NCBI RefSeq assembly: GCF_015710975.1
Contig: NZ_CP049783.1
Location: 3,198,501 to 3,262,500, forward strand
Length of the DNA stretch: 64,000 nucleotides
Direction: 5' to 3'
Source: Paenibacillus polymyxa
Lineage (GTDB): Bacteria; Bacillota; Bacilli; Paenibacillales; Paenibacillaceae
Shown piece by piece: positions 31,527-41,899 of this stretch; the stretch's first letter is position 1, and each line of letters begins with the position of its first letter. A model generated the notes under the pieces. That model did no database searches. It had not been told where the DNA came from and worked only from the letters and a program-made list of their open reading frames with translations. A program made the position numbers and the translations under genes.

Positions 31527-32453
31527 ATGCGAACAATTGTGGTAGGCAGCAGACAGAGCGCTCTGGCGTTAACTCAGACCGGGCATGTCATTGAGGATTT
31601 GAATGCACTGTGCGCGGAGCATGGATTGGATTTACAATTTTTCGTGAAGAAAATCCTGACCAAGGGTGATCGAATATTAGATGTAACCTTGTCCAAAGTG
31701 GGTGGCAAAGGACTTTTTGTCAAAGAGATTGAACAGGCCATGCTGGCTGGTGAGATTGATATGGCAGTACATAGTATGAAGGATATGCCGTCCGAATTGC
31801 CAGAAGGTCTTGTCAATGGCGCTGTGCCGCGCCGTGAGGACCCACGCGATTGCCTGATCACATTGGGCGCCAAGAGTCTGGAGGATTTGCCTTCAGGAGC
31901 CAAGGTGGGCACAAGCAGCTTGCGCAGAGCCAGTCAAATCAAGTCCATGCGACCTGATCTACAATTAGAGCCAGTACGTGGCAATATTGATTCCCGTTTG
32001 AAAAAGCTGGAGACGGAAGATTTTGATGCCATCATTTTGGCAGCAGCAGGTTTGCACCGGATGGGCTGGAAAGACCGAATTACGTCCTATATACCGGAGG
32101 AGGCATGTTTGCCGGCAGTGGGACAGGGAGCGCTCGGTATTGAATGCCGTGCGAGCGATGAAGAGCTATTGGCATTGTTGAAACTCTACAACCACCAGGA
32201 TACCTCGGCCACGGTTGCGGCTGAGCGAACCTTTCTGGGTGTGTTAAATGGGGGATGCCAAGTGCCAATCGGAGCTCATGCGGTTTGGGCTGGTCAAGAA
32301 ATCAGCCTCACAGGGATGGTAGGTTCGCCAGATGGCGAGGTTATTTTGAAGGAAACGCTCCAGGGAAATGATCCGCAGAAGCTGGGAGAAGCGGTGGCGG
32401 CCAGTTTGATAGCCAAAGGAGCGGAACAGATTCTGGCGCAGGTGAGGGGATAA
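31527..32453 (+). CDS. hemC: Hydroxymethylbilane synthase
   Basis: Polymerises four porphobilinogens into hydroxymethylbilane using a dipyrromethane cofactor. 308 residues, starting [17 protein letters not shown], with the substrate-binding [15 protein letters not shown] region and the cofactor-attaching Cys in [16 protein letters not shown] 31527 follows AGGAGG by 7 bases. The stop of the preceding gene is one base upstream. Confidence 0.97.
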   Translation: MRTIVVGSRQSALALTQTGHVIEDLNALCAEHGLDLQFFVKKILTKGDRILDVTLSKVGGKGLFVKEIEQAMLAGEIDMAVHSMKDMPSELPEGLVNGAVPRREDPRDCLITLGAKSLEDLPSGAKVGTSSLRRASQIKSMRPDLQLEPVRGNIDSRLKKLETEDFDAIILAAAGLHRMGWKDRITSYIPEEACLPAVGQGALGIECRASDEELLALLKLYNHQDTSATVAAERTFLGVLNGGCQVPIGAHAVWAGQEISLTGMVGSPDGEVILKETLQGNDPQKLGEAVAASLIAKGAEQILAQVRG

Positions 32454-32457
32454 TGGA

Positions 32458-34014
32458 ATGGTGGGAAAGGTATATTTAGTAGGTGCAGGACCCGGAGATG
32501 CAAGATTAATTACGGTCAAGGGTTGGGAGTGCATTCAACTGGGCGATGTCATTGTGTATGACAGACTGGCAAGCCCTCGCCTCTTGGGGCTGATGAAGCC
32601 AGGGGCCCAAAAAATATATGTCGGCAAACTGCCAGATCGTCACACCATGAAGCAAGAGGAAATTAATCAGCTGCTGGTGGATTTAGCCTTGGAAGGAAAG
32701 ACAGTCGTCCGGCTCAAAGGGGGAGACCCCACTATTTTTGGACGAGTCGGCGAGGAAGCCGGGCTACTGCGTAAACACGGTATTTCCTATGAAATCATAC
32801 CTGGCATCACATCAGCCATCAGCGTGCCTGCCTATGCAGGCATTCCTGTTACGCATCGGGAGATGGCCTCGTCGCTGTCTATCATTACAGGTCATGAAAG
32901 TCCTGATAAACTAGATAAAAGTATTCATTGGGATAAAGTAACGAACGCAACGGGTACACTGATCTTTATGATGGGTGTAGCGAAGATCGGCTATATTAGT
33001 GATCAGCTGATAAAGCATGGTAAGCCGTCCGATACTCCAGTTGCTTTGATCCGTTGGGGGACCCGCGCCGAGCAAGATACGCTAGTGGGTACGCTGGCGG
33101 ATATTGAAGCCAAGGTGAAGGCAGCGAATTTTCAACCGCCCGCCGTCATCGTTGTCGGAGAAGTGGTCAATCAGCGTGAACAATTAAAATGGGCAGAGGA
33201 TATGCCTTTGTTTGGGAAGCGAATTTTGGTTACTCGCGCACGCGCGCAGGCCAGCAGTCTGGTTCACCGGATTGAGGAGCTTGGCGGCGAACCTTATGAG
33301 TTCCCAGTTATCCAGACCGTCGTCCCTTCGGACGAGCAGGCAAAACAGAAGATCAAAGAGGCGTTTGCGCGACTTCCTGAATATGACTGGGTGTTTTTTA
33401 CCAGCGTTAACGGAGTGGAATACTTTTTCACTCATTTAAAGGAACAGGGCAAGGATGTACGTGCGCTATACAAAGCTCGTATTGCCGCAGTTGGACCAGC
33501 CACAGCAGACGCACTTCGAAAACACGGAATTGTAGCAGAACAGATCGAAGGTCCTTTTCAGGCAGAGGGACTGCTTGAAACGTTTGAGCAAGATTTGCAA
33601 CCAGGGCAAAACGTATTTCTTCCAAGAGGTGATCTCGCTCGCTCATGGCTGCCGGAGCAGCTGAGAGAGATAGGACTGCATGTGACCGAGGCTGATTTGT
33701 ATCAAACGGTGCTGGCTGCCAACACACAGGATGATGAACTTCTCAAGCTGCTGGAGGAGCGTGCCATTCACGCGATTACGTTTACCAGTTCCTCAACCGT
33801 AACCTATTTCATGGAAGCCCTCAGACAAATGGGGATCAGTGATCCAGTATCGCTGCTGGAGGGAGTTACGATCGCTGTGATTGGCCCCTTGACTGGTGAG
33901 ACAGCAACCCAAGCCGGATTGACTGTCAGTTTGATGTCAGAGAAGGCGACTATCGAAAGTCTAATTCAATCTCTATGTGACTGGAAACAATCAAGTACGG
34001 TTATGACATTATAA
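32458..34014 (+). CDS. cobA/hemD: Fused uroporphyrinogen-III methyltransferase and synthase
   Basis: Bifunctional protein of 518 residues. Residues 1-245 are an SAM-dependent uroporphyrinogen-III C-methyltransferase (SumT/CobA: VYLVGAGPGDARLITVKG, VVRLKGGDPTIFGRVGEE, PGITSAISVPAYAGIPVTHR). Residues about 255-518 are uroporphyrinogen-III synthase (HemD: RILVTRARAQASSLVHRI, DWVFFTSVNGVEYFF, ITFTSSSTVTYF). It makes uroporphyrinogen III and diverts part of it to precorrin-2 for siroheme or cobalamin. Such fusions are known in several Firmicutes. It begins 4 bases after hemC. Confidence 0.95.
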   Translation: MVGKVYLVGAGPGDARLITVKGWECIQLGDVIVYDRLASPRLLGLMKPGAQKIYVGKLPDRHTMKQEEINQLLVDLALEGKTVVRLKGGDPTIFGRVGEEAGLLRKHGISYEIIPGITSAISVPAYAGIPVTHREMASSLSIITGHESPDKLDKSIHWDKVTNATGTLIFMMGVAKIGYISDQLIKHGKPSDTPVALIRWGTRAEQDTLVGTLADIEAKVKAANFQPPAVIVVGEVVNQREQLKWAEDMPLFGKRILVTRARAQASSLVHRIEELGGEPYEFPVIQTVVPSDEQAKQKIKEAFARLPEYDWVFFTSVNGVEYFFTHLKEQGKDVRALYKARIAAVGPATADALRKHGIVAEQIEGPFQAEGLLETFEQDLQPGQNVFLPRGDLARSWLPEQLREIGLHVTEADLYQTVLAANTQDDELLKLLEERAIHAITFTSSSTVTYFMEALRQMGISDPVSLLEGVTIAVIGPLTGETATQAGLTVSLMSEKATIESLIQSLCDWKQSSTVMTL

Positions 34015-34062
34015 ATTTTAATTTTTACAAATGAATGTATAAAAAAATGGAGGTTTGTAATT

Positions 34063-35061
34063 ATGAGTGTCCCTTTTACCAGACATCGTCGTTTGCGTCA
34101 GTCAGCTGCCATCCGCAGTATGGTGCGTGAAACGGTATTGAATCCGTCTGATTTTATCCAACCGATCTACGTAACATTTGGTACTGGAGTGAAACAGGAG
34201 ATTAGCTCCATGCCAGGTGTATACCGTTTTTCCCTGGATCGGCTGGAGGAAGAACTGAAAGAAATTATTGAGCTTGGCATTCCTGCTGTGCTCCTGTTTG
34301 GCATACCAGAAACCAAGGACAGTGTAGGGACTTCAGCTTTTGTAGACAACGGTATTGTTCAGGAAGCTACTCGTTTGATCAAATCGCGTTATCCCGAACT
34401 GCTGGTCGTGGCAGACACTTGTTTGTGTGAGTTTACGGACCATGGACACTGCGGTATGGTACACATGCATGAGCATGATGGTGAAGTGTGCGGTGAAGTA
34501 TTGAATGATGAATCTCTGGAGGTGCTGGTACGTACAGCCGTTTCTCAGGCCAGAGCCGGTGCAGATATTATCGCTCCTTCTAATATGATGGACGGTTTTG
34601 TACAGGCGATTCGGCAGGGACTCGATCTGGAAGGTTTTTCACATATTCCAATTATGTCTTATTCCGTCAAATATGCGTCTGCTTTTTATGGTCCTTTCCG
34701 GGAAGCCGCTGATTCTGCGCCGCAGTTTGGTGACCGCAAATCCTATCAGATGGACCCTGCCAATGCACGTGAGGCGTTGCGGGAAGCGGAGTCTGACGTG
34801 ATGGAGGGTGCAGACATGCTGATGGTGAAGCCTTCTCTTTCTTATCTGGATGTAATGCGCACCATTAAGGACCAATTTGATTTGCCTATGGTGGCTTACA
34901 ATGTCAGTGGTGAATATGCAATGGTCAAAGCGGCAGCCCTCCAAGGCTGGATTGATGAAAAGGCGATGGTGCTGGAGATTCTGACAAGCATGAAGCGTGC
35001 CGGTGCAGATATGATTATTACCTATTCTGCCAAGGATGCGGCAAGATGGTTGAAGCAATAA
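34063..35061 (+). CDS. hemB: Delta-aminolevulinic acid dehydratase
   Basis: Porphobilinogen synthase, 332 residues, condensing two 5-aminolevulinate molecules. Zinc ligands lie in [16 protein letters not shown] (three Cys), so it is a zinc-type enzyme. The two active-site lysines lie in [16 protein letters not shown] and [18 protein letters not shown] site 9 bases before ATG. Part of the hem operon. Confidence 0.97.
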   Translation: MSVPFTRHRRLRQSAAIRSMVRETVLNPSDFIQPIYVTFGTGVKQEISSMPGVYRFSLDRLEEELKEIIELGIPAVLLFGIPETKDSVGTSAFVDNGIVQEATRLIKSRYPELLVVADTCLCEFTDHGHCGMVHMHEHDGEVCGEVLNDESLEVLVRTAVSQARAGADIIAPSNMMDGFVQAIRQGLDLEGFSHIPIMSYSVKYASAFYGPFREAADSAPQFGDRKSYQMDPANAREALREAESDVMEGADMLMVKPSLSYLDVMRTIKDQFDLPMVAYNVSGEYAMVKAAALQGWIDEKAMVLEILTSMKRAGADMIITYSAKDAARWLKQ

Positions 35062-35092
35062 GTGTATTTTTCAGAAGACAGGAGTGATTAGA

Positions 35093-36397
35093 ATGATCGA
35101 CGAACAACGAACGGTACGCAAGGATACGCGTTCCAAAGCAGCCTTTGATGAGGCAAAACAATATATTCCGGGTGGCGTAAACAGTCCGGTTCGAGCTTTT
35201 AAATCCGTGGGTATAACACCGGTATATATTGATCGTGGGGAAGGATCACGTGTATATGATATCGACGGTCAATCCTATATAGACTATGTATGTTCGTGGG
35301 GACCGCTTATTATGGGTCATGCGCACCCTGAAGTGGTTAAAGCCTTACAGGCTGCTGTTGTAAAAGGAACCAGCTTCGGAGCCCCAACGCTTGCGGAAAC
35401 GGAAATGGCCAAGCTCGTATGTGAGCGTGTTCCTTCTATGGACATTGTTCGAATGGTCAACTCGGGAACCGAGGCAACAATGAGTGCGATCCGACTCGCG
35501 CGTGGATTTACGAAACGCAGTAAAATCCTTAAATTTGAAGGTTCTTATCACGGTCATGCAGACAGCTTGCTGATTAAAGCGGGCTCTGGTGTTGCCACCC
35601 TAGGTCTACCTGATAGTCCGGGTGTACCTGAAGTCGTGGCCACACATACAATCACTGTCCCTTATAATGATTTGGCGTCGGTGAAGCTGGCTTTTGAGAA
35701 ATTTGGCGAAGAGATTGCTGCGATTATTGTCGAGCCAGTAGCCGGCAATATGGGTGTTGTACCGCCACAGCCTGGATTTTTGGAAGGTTTGCGTGAGGTA
35801 ACCCGACAGTACGGAAGTCTGCTGATTTTTGATGAAGTCATGACTGGATTCCGGGTAGGACTTCATTCTGCTCAAGGGCGCTTTGGTGTGACGCCGGATC
35901 TTACGTGTCTGGGCAAAGTGATTGGTGGTGGCCTACCTGTAGGTGCATATGGCGGCCGTCGCGACATTCTAGAGCAAATTGCACCATCTGGCCCGATCTA
36001 TCAAGCGGGCACGCTGAGCGGAAATCCGCTGGCTATGGCAGCAGGTTATTCGACGCTTAAATTGCTGACACCGGAAGTATATGATCGTCTGGAAGAACGG
36101 GCAGCACGGCTTCAGGCCGGATTCGAACATAACGCGCGTGAACTGGGTATTCCTGTCACGATCAACCGTGTCGGTTCTATGGTGTGTCCGTTCTTCACAG
36201 ACGAGAAGGTTGTCAATTTTGACACTGCTAAAACGAGTAATCAGGACCACTTCCGCCGTTACTTTACTGAAATGGTCAATGAGGGCGTTAGTGTAGCTCC
36301 ATCTCAATTTGAGGGCATGTTCGTATCAGGTGTGCATACAGTTGAGGATATTGATGCGACCATTGAAGCGAACTATCGCGCGCTCAAACGTCTATGA
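35093..36397 (+). CDS. hemL: Glutamate-1-semialdehyde 2,1-aminomutase
   Basis: PLP enzyme forming 5-aminolevulinate, the second C5-pathway step. 434 residues; PLP-binding Lys275 in [17 protein letters not shown], phosphate loop [15 protein letters not shown] and [13 protein letters not shown] 35093 lies 8 bases after AGGAG; GTG 35084 overlaps that site. Its stop overlaps the next gene by 4 bases (ATGA). Confidence 0.96.
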   Translation: MIDEQRTVRKDTRSKAAFDEAKQYIPGGVNSPVRAFKSVGITPVYIDRGEGSRVYDIDGQSYIDYVCSWGPLIMGHAHPEVVKALQAAVVKGTSFGAPTLAETEMAKLVCERVPSMDIVRMVNSGTEATMSAIRLARGFTKRSKILKFEGSYHGHADSLLIKAGSGVATLGLPDSPGVPEVVATHTITVPYNDLASVKLAFEKFGEEIAAIIVEPVAGNMGVVPPQPGFLEGLREVTRQYGSLLIFDEVMTGFRVGLHSAQGRFGVTPDLTCLGKVIGGGLPVGAYGGRRDILEQIAPSGPIYQAGTLSGNPLAMAAGYSTLKLLTPEVYDRLEERAARLQAGFEHNARELGIPVTINRVGSMVCPFFTDEKVVNFDTAKTSNQDHFRRYFTEMVNEGVSVAPSQFEGMFVSGVHTVEDIDATIEANYRALKRL

Positions 36398-37305
36398 GTT
36401 GGAAAGGCAGCTGGAAAAGAAGAGGACCGTGGCTGGAAGTCACACCAGGGCGAGAAATTGCAACTGATGAAAATCGCGCTGAAGCTGTGGACCGCTGGTT
36501 GCTGAACCGTCTGGGATTACCGGACAAGCTGTGGCGCAGGCTACGGCATGAAAAAGGGATTGAACTTACAGGGGACCGGCTACGGCTGGCCCTTTTTCCT
36601 GTAGTGGACCTCGGCGTCATCCCACGTTGGTATGATTTGAAGATACTATACGAGGATGATTTTTGCTTGGTTGTACACAAACCAGCGGGGATGGCGGTCC
36701 ATCCAGACGGTGGTGTAAAGGATGGTCCGCTAACATTGGATCATGCTGTCGCATCCTACTATGAAATCAACGACATTCATACAGCAGTACGGCATGTACA
36801 TCGTCTGGATGTGGACACGACAGGCCCGGTGCTATATGCCAAAAATGAATTTTCGTTGCTCAAGCTGGACGAACAAATGCGAGCTAAAGACATCGGTCGT
36901 CGCTATGTAGCTTTGGTACGAGGGAAAGTACCTCCATCGCTGCGGACGTTGGATTGGCCGATTGGCAAGGATAGGCATCATAAACAGCGCCGCCGTGTAT
37001 CCCCAACTGGACAGAAGGCGGTTACCCATGTGGAAGTTGGTGAAGTATGGGGGAGTGGTCCGAATGCGGTCAGTCTCGTGTATCTGACGCTGGAGACAGG
37101 TCGGACGCACCAGATACGCGTACATCTTAGTCATGCTGGCTATCCTTTGCTTGGGGACGTATTATACGGCGGTCGTGCTGCTGATTTTGGCAGACAGGCC
37201 CTTCACGGAGAGAGCCTCACCTTCTGTCATCCGCTGAGCGGCGAAACGATTATCGTCGAGGATGCTTGGCCGGATGATTTTCAAAAGCTGCACAAACAGC
37301 TATAA
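36394..37305 (+). CDS. RluA-family RNA pseudouridine synthase
   Basis: Converts specific uridines in rRNA or tRNA to pseudouridine. 303 residues: catalytic Asp in HRLDVDTTG, plus [37 protein letters not shown] and the [13 protein letters not shown] segment, all typical of the family. The target nucleotide cannot be told from sequence (RluD- or YhcT/YlyB-type). ATG overlaps the hemL stop (ATGA), so translation is coupled although the function is unrelated to heme. B. subtilis does not have this gene at this place. Confidence 0.93.
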   Translation: MSWKGSWKRRGPWLEVTPGREIATDENRAEAVDRWLLNRLGLPDKLWRRLRHEKGIELTGDRLRLALFPVVDLGVIPRWYDLKILYEDDFCLVVHKPAGMAVHPDGGVKDGPLTLDHAVASYYEINDIHTAVRHVHRLDVDTTGPVLYAKNEFSLLKLDEQMRAKDIGRRYVALVRGKVPPSLRTLDWPIGKDRHHKQRRRVSPTGQKAVTHVEVGEVWGSGPNAVSLVYLTLETGRTHQIRVHLSHAGYPLLGDVLYGGRAADFGRQALHGESLTFCHPLSGETIIVEDAWPDDFQKLHKQL

Positions 37306-37311
37306 AAGATG

Positions 37312-37339
37312 GCATGCCTTCTATTTTGGCGCATATACT
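37312..37339 (+). promoter_or_regulatory. Sigma-E-like promoter of spoVID
   Basis: GCATGCC (-35-like) and CATATACT (-10, consensus CATACAHT) are separated by 13 bases, about 90 bases before the spoVID start. B. subtilis spoVID is sigma-E dependent. The -35 matches only its first half. Confidence 0.4.
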
Positions 37340-37430
37340 TGAACCTAGAAACGGTTTGCAATATGGAGTTTCCGTGCGCCTGACACGAGTCAGAGGATGT
37401 GCGGAGGCTGCCCAAAGGAGGATGCCATCC

Positions 37431-38762
37431 TTGAATAAACAACAGAATGATCAGCCGCAAGGCTTGCGTTTTGATATTTATGAACGCATTCATTTGACGG
37501 AGGAAGCTGCCGGGATTGCCGAGTTGGAGGAAATTGAGCTTCTGCCACGCATTCAGGTTGTAACCCACGGCGACCATGCCGCTTTGCGAGGGCATTTGCT
37601 GCTGGAGGGCGTGTACCGCACACCTGAACAGATCACGAGCGAGCTTCATCATTTGATCCCTGTGGAAATTACCATTCCGCTTAACCGGGTAGGAAGATTG
37701 GAAGATATCTCCGTGGAGATTGAAAATTTTGATGTGGACCTGCTCTCTTTACGTAGTCTAAACATTACAGGGGTGCTTTCTTTGCATGGGGTGGAAAGCT
37801 CGCATGCAGAGGAGACGGCGGTTTGGCTGGATGAGGAATTTACTGTGGTGCATGCACCTGAACATCCGGCTCCATCTCTTTACGGCGCTGGAGAGCATCG
37901 TCACGAAGAGGTTTATTCTACCCAAGACTCGGTGTACAACAACATTTCAGACCCGGAAACTTCATACAAAGTACCAGCACAACAAGAGTCAGCTTACTGG
38001 GAACAGTCGTCAGAGGATCAAGGGGAACAGAAGCCATCATTGGAGCATCAAGCTTATGATCCGAGAGTAGATCCGAACCGATATTATGAGCCGTGGACGG
38101 GAAAAGTAGTTGAAGACAGCTCTTCCGAAGTTAAGCATGAGCAGGAGGCGTCGGAAGTGTGGGCATTTCAGCAAGAGGAAGCAGGGACGGAAGGGAACGA
38201 GCCCAAAGTATCCTCTGCATCTCCTAATGTAGCATACGACCCTTTGCTGTCAGAGCCACATTCTGCCACAGAGTCGGAGATTTATCTGGAGCCGCAGTTG
38301 GAAGCAAGTCAGGGGAATGACTTTGACTTCAGGCCTGAAGCGTCAGAACAGGTAAACCATGAAGTTCAGGATACCTTTACTGAGGAAAAGCCAGAGATGC
38401 GCGTGGCGCTTAACAGTAAAAAGAATGAAGGAGCAGACGAGCCGGACCCGGTTGTCTACTCATCATTGCTTCAATCCAGCCGTTCGGTGAAGGAAGCCGA
38501 ACACCAGCAGCAGCTGGAACATGAACCGCAAGGTCAGGATCAGAAAGCCGAGGAAGAGCGTGAGGATGCCAAGTGGAAAAATCTTTTTTTCCATACACAG
38601 GATGAAACGCCTTTCCGCAAGGTGCGGTTATGCATTGTACAGCGCGAGGATACACTGGAAACGATAGCAGACCGTTATCAGCTCAGCACACGGGAGCTTC
38701 AATTGTATAATAGATTGGCAGAGCATCATGTAGAAGAAGGGCAGGTATTGTACATCCCTTGA
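37431..38762 (+). CDS. spoVID: Spore coat morphogenetic protein SpoVID
   Basis: Directs encasement of the forespore by coat layers and recruits SafA. 443 residues: a conserved N-terminal domain (about 10-130, LRFDIYERIHLTEEAAGI through a SpoVID-type DVDLLSLRSLNITG strand), a long acidic, Glu/Gln/Ser-rich, probably disordered middle (about 145-385), and a C-terminal LysM domain (about 398-443, CIVQREDTLETIADRYQLSTRELQLYN). The start is TTG 37431, with AAAGGAGG 9 bases upstream; ATG 37422 is too close to that site. The position behind hemL is the same as in B. subtilis, but ysxE, which follows there, is absent. Confidence 0.92.
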   Translation: MNKQQNDQPQGLRFDIYERIHLTEEAAGIAELEEIELLPRIQVVTHGDHAALRGHLLLEGVYRTPEQITSELHHLIPVEITIPLNRVGRLEDISVEIENFDVDLLSLRSLNITGVLSLHGVESSHAEETAVWLDEEFTVVHAPEHPAPSLYGAGEHRHEEVYSTQDSVYNNISDPETSYKVPAQQESAYWEQSSEDQGEQKPSLEHQAYDPRVDPNRYYEPWTGKVVEDSSSEVKHEQEASEVWAFQQEEAGTEGNEPKVSSASPNVAYDPLLSEPHSATESEIYLEPQLEASQGNDFDFRPEASEQVNHEVQDTFTEEKPEMRVALNSKKNEGADEPDPVVYSSLLQSSRSVKEAEHQQQLEHEPQGQDQKAEEEREDAKWKNLFFHTQDETPFRKVRLCIVQREDTLETIADRYQLSTRELQLYNRLAEHHVEEGQVLYIP

Positions 38763-38787
38763 TTCGGTTGCTGAAACATGCGACGAA

Positions 38788-38840
38788 GTGCTGACTATCG
38801 TCAATGAGAAATGGGTGTTGACTATAGTCAATGGGAAATG
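38788..38840. repeat. Tandem 26-base repeat with palindromic core before valS
   Basis: Two copies (38788-38813 and 38815-38840, period 27) differ at only 3 of 26 positions. The second contains the perfect palindrome TTGACTATAGTCAA, and the first a one-mismatch version of it (CTGACTATCGTCAA). The second copy supplies the -35 hexamer of the valS promoter. Confidence 0.75.
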
Positions 38841-38846
38841 TATGAT
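38818..38846 (+). promoter_or_regulatory. Promoter of valS
   Basis: TTGACT and TATGAT, each five of six to consensus, are separated by exactly 17 bases. The transcript would begin just before the T-box leader. Confidence 0.65.
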
Positions 38847-38861
38847 GTGGTATAGTTATTG

Positions 38862-39163
38862 AAAGACTGAGATCGGGAAGAGTAGGCAGCAAGCCCTTCA
38901 GAGAGTGGAATTGCAGCGCTGTGAGGTTCCGCAGGAAGCTACTGGCCGAAGTCACCCGGGAGTCGCCTGTTTGAACGGTTCCTCATTTCATTCCTTCGGA
39001 AGGTAAGAGGTTCACGGTAGAATAAGGCCGGTCCGCAACCGTTATCTGCATAAAGTGTCACACCATGTGTAATGGATCAGTGGATACATGCGCTAGGGGT
39101 GAAACAAAGGTGGTACCGCGAGAGAACAGCCTTTCGTCCTTTGAGGATGAAGGGCTTTTTTTA
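38862..39163 (+). promoter_or_regulatory. T-box leader of valS, valine specifier
   Basis: Classical tRNA-sensing riboswitch. Stem I has the expected AGAGAGTGG and GCTGTGAG elements, then the specifier GTC (valine) at 38951-38953 in the context GAA-GTC-ACC. The T-box sequence AAGGTGGTACCGCG is at 39107-39120; its TGGT pairs with the tRNA end ACCA, fitting an A discriminator as in tRNA-Val. A terminator (AGCCTTTCGTCC with GGATGAAGGGCT, then T7) ends at 39163. Uncharged tRNA-Val would prevent termination and raise ValS. Together with the upstream promoter and repeat it fills the 434-base gap before valS. Confidence 0.93.
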
Positions 39164-39196
39164 TTTGCCAATTGAAAATCATGGAGGTATCCTGAT

Positions 39197-41863
39197 ATGT
39201 CAGAACAAGACAACAAGACAACCTTGGAAATGCCAACAACGTATGATCCCAAATCAGCAGAACAAAAATGGTACAAAACGTGGATGGAGAAGGGCTATTT
39301 CCGCGCCGGGCAACATCCAGAGGCAGAGCCTTTTACTATCGTTATTCCACCACCGAATGTTACGGGTATGTTGCATATTGGACATGCTCTTGACTTTACT
39401 TTGCAGGATATTATTATCCGCGCCAAGCGGATGCAGGGTTATGATGCCTTGTGGCTGCCAGGGGCAGACCATGCAGGTATTGCTACTCAAACAAAAGTAG
39501 AGCAGAAGCTACGTGAAGAAGGTTTGACTCGCTATGATTTGGGCCGTGAGAAGTTTTTGGAGAAAGTGTGGGAGTGGAAAGATCTTTATCTGGACAATAT
39601 CCACAATCAATGGGAGAAAATGGGCTTTTCTCTCGATTATTCTCGTGAACGTTTTACATTGGATGAGGGACTGTCCAAAGCGGTACGCGAAGTATTCGTT
39701 AAACTGTACAAAAAGGGTCTGATTTATCGCGGTAAACGCATCATTAACTGGGACCCCGCTGCACGTACCGCATTGTCGGATATTGAGGTGGAATACAAAG
39801 AGGTGAACGGAAATCTGTATCACCTGCAATACCCTCTGAAAGACGGTAGCGGATTTATTACTGTAGCCACTACACGCCCTGAAACGATGCTGGGCGATAC
39901 GGCTGTAGCTGTACATCCAGAAGATGAACGCTATAAGCAAATGATCGGCAAAACGCTTGTGCTTCCAATCATCGGGCGTGAAATTCCGGTCATTGCGGAT
40001 GACTATGTAGATAAAGATTTCGGTAGCGGCGCGGTTAAAATCACACCGGCTCACGATCCGAATGACTTTGAAATGGGTCAACGTCACCAGTTGCCTCAAA
40101 TTACGGTGATGGACGAGACGGGAACGATGAATGCTGAAGCAGGCAAATATCAGGGACTGGATCGCAGCGATTGCCGTAAGCAAATCGTCGCTGATTTGAA
40201 AGAGCAGGGTGTACTGATTCGTATTGAAGAGCATGTACACCAAGTAGGTCATAGTGAGCGTTCTGGCGTAGTTGTAGAACCTTATCTGTCGACGCAATGG
40301 TTCGTGGAAATGAAGCCTCTGGCAGCTAAGGCGATTGAAGCACAGAAGGCTGGCAACGGTGTAAACTTTGTACCGGATCGCTTTGAGCGTACTTATCTGC
40401 ATTGGATTGAAAATGTGCGGGATTGGTGTATTTCCCGTCAATTATGGTGGGGACACCGTATTCCGGCTTGGTATGATGAGGAAACCGGAGAAGTTATTGT
40501 ATCGGCGGAGGACCCTACCACTTTGCCTGAATATGCCGGTAGAAAACTCAAACAGGATGAGGATGTACTCGATACTTGGTTCAGCTCTGCTTTGTGGCCG
40601 TTTTCGACCCTAGGTTGGCCTGAGCAGACAGAGGATCTCAAACGCTATTATCCGACGAATGTTCTGGTGACAGGCTATGACATTATTTATTTCTGGGTAT
40701 CGCGTATGATCTTTACCGCGCTGGAGTTCACGGAAGAGATTCCGTTCAAGGATGTACTTATGCACGGTTTGGTTCGTGACGCGGACGGAAGAAAAATGTC
40801 CAAATCCCTGGGCAATGGTGTTGATCCGCTCGACGTGATCGACCAATATGGTACCGATGCAATGCGTTATATGATCTCCACCAGCAGCACACCTGGACAA
40901 GATCTTCGTTTCCGCTGGGAACGTGTGGAGCAGGCGCGTAACTTTGCCAATAAAATTTGGAATGCATCACGCTTTGCGCTGATGAATCTGGAAGGCGTCA
41001 CTGCGGCAGATATAGACATTACTGGTGACTTGAGCACCGTTGACCGTTGGATTCTGCACCGTCTAAACGAAACTTCACGCGACATCACGCGTCTAATAGA
41101 TGCTTATGAATTTGGCGAGACAGGCCGCCTTCTGTATAACTTTATTTGGGATGATTTGTGCGACTGGTACATTGAGTTTGCGAAGCTTTCCCTATATGGC
41201 GATAATGCAGAGGCGAAAAAGAAAACACAATCCGTACTTGCATACGTTTTGGATCGGACACTGCGCATGATTCATCCGTTCATGCCGTTTATCTCCGAGG
41301 AAATATGGCAGCATCTTCCGCATGAGGGAGAAACGATCACACTGGCCGCTTGGCCTGCTTACGATCCTGCTTTCGAGGATAAGGATGCGGTCGCTGAAAT
41401 GAATTTGCTGATCGACGTGATTCGGGCTGTGCGCAATATCCGCGCTGAAGTCAACGTGCCGATGAGTAAAAAAATTGAATTGCTCATAAAACCCGGCGAT
41501 CAAGCCGTTCTTGATATCATTAACCGCAATGGGGAGTATGTACGTCGATTCTGTAACACGTCTGAATTCGACGCAGGCTTAGAGTTCACCGCTCCAGATA
41601 AAGCCATGACATCTATTGTTAGCGGCGCAGAGCTATACCTGCCGTTAGCCGGACTGCTAGATATTGCCCAGGAAATTAGCAGACTTGAAAAAGAACTTCA
41701 GCATTTGAACAGTGAAGTGGAGCGCGTGGAGAAAAAACTCTCCAACCAAGGCTTTGTGGCGAAGGCACCAGCCAAAGTCATCGAGGAAGAGAAGGCCAAG
41801 CAAGCCGATTACTCAGATAAGCGCGCTAAAGTTATCGCACGTATTGAAGAACTCAAGGGATAA
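39197..41863 (+). CDS. valS: Valyl-tRNA synthetase
   Basis: Class Ia synthetase of 888 residues that charges and edits tRNA-Val. HIGH motif in [17 protein letters not shown] motif in [11 protein letters not shown], an editing CP1 insertion with [13 protein letters not shown], the anticodon-binding domain (about 600-750), and a C-terminal coiled coil (about 815-888, Glu/Lys-rich) that embraces the tRNA. ATG follows TGGAGG. Controlled by the T-box just upstream. folC follows after 36 bases, as in B. subtilis. Confidence 0.98.
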   Translation: MSEQDNKTTLEMPTTYDPKSAEQKWYKTWMEKGYFRAGQHPEAEPFTIVIPPPNVTGMLHIGHALDFTLQDIIIRAKRMQGYDALWLPGADHAGIATQTKVEQKLREEGLTRYDLGREKFLEKVWEWKDLYLDNIHNQWEKMGFSLDYSRERFTLDEGLSKAVREVFVKLYKKGLIYRGKRIINWDPAARTALSDIEVEYKEVNGNLYHLQYPLKDGSGFITVATTRPETMLGDTAVAVHPEDERYKQMIGKTLVLPIIGREIPVIADDYVDKDFGSGAVKITPAHDPNDFEMGQRHQLPQITVMDETGTMNAEAGKYQGLDRSDCRKQIVADLKEQGVLIRIEEHVHQVGHSERSGVVVEPYLSTQWFVEMKPLAAKAIEAQKAGNGVNFVPDRFERTYLHWIENVRDWCISRQLWWGHRIPAWYDEETGEVIVSAEDPTTLPEYAGRKLKQDEDVLDTWFSSALWPFSTLGWPEQTEDLKRYYPTNVLVTGYDIIYFWVSRMIFTALEFTEEIPFKDVLMHGLVRDADGRKMSKSLGNGVDPLDVIDQYGTDAMRYMISTSSTPGQDLRFRWERVEQARNFANKIWNASRFALMNLEGVTAADIDITGDLSTVDRWILHRLNETSRDITRLIDAYEFGETGRLLYNFIWDDLCDWYIEFAKLSLYGDNAEAKKKTQSVLAYVLDRTLRMIHPFMPFISEEIWQHLPHEGETITLAAWPAYDPAFEDKDAVAEMNLLIDVIRAVRNIRAEVNVPMSKKIELLIKPGDQAVLDIINRNGEYVRRFCNTSEFDAGLEFTAPDKAMTSIVSGAELYLPLAGLLDIAQEISRLEKELQHLNSEVERVEKKLSNQGFVAKAPAKVIEEEKAKQADYSDKRAKVIARIEELKG

Positions 41864-41899
41864 TTTCACTCACAATAAAATGACCTGAAGGTGAAGAGG

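Noticed and set aside
39509..40441. 310-codon minus-strand frame opposite valS
   Set aside because: Same shadow effect inside a conserved synthetase gene; no domain is recognisable.
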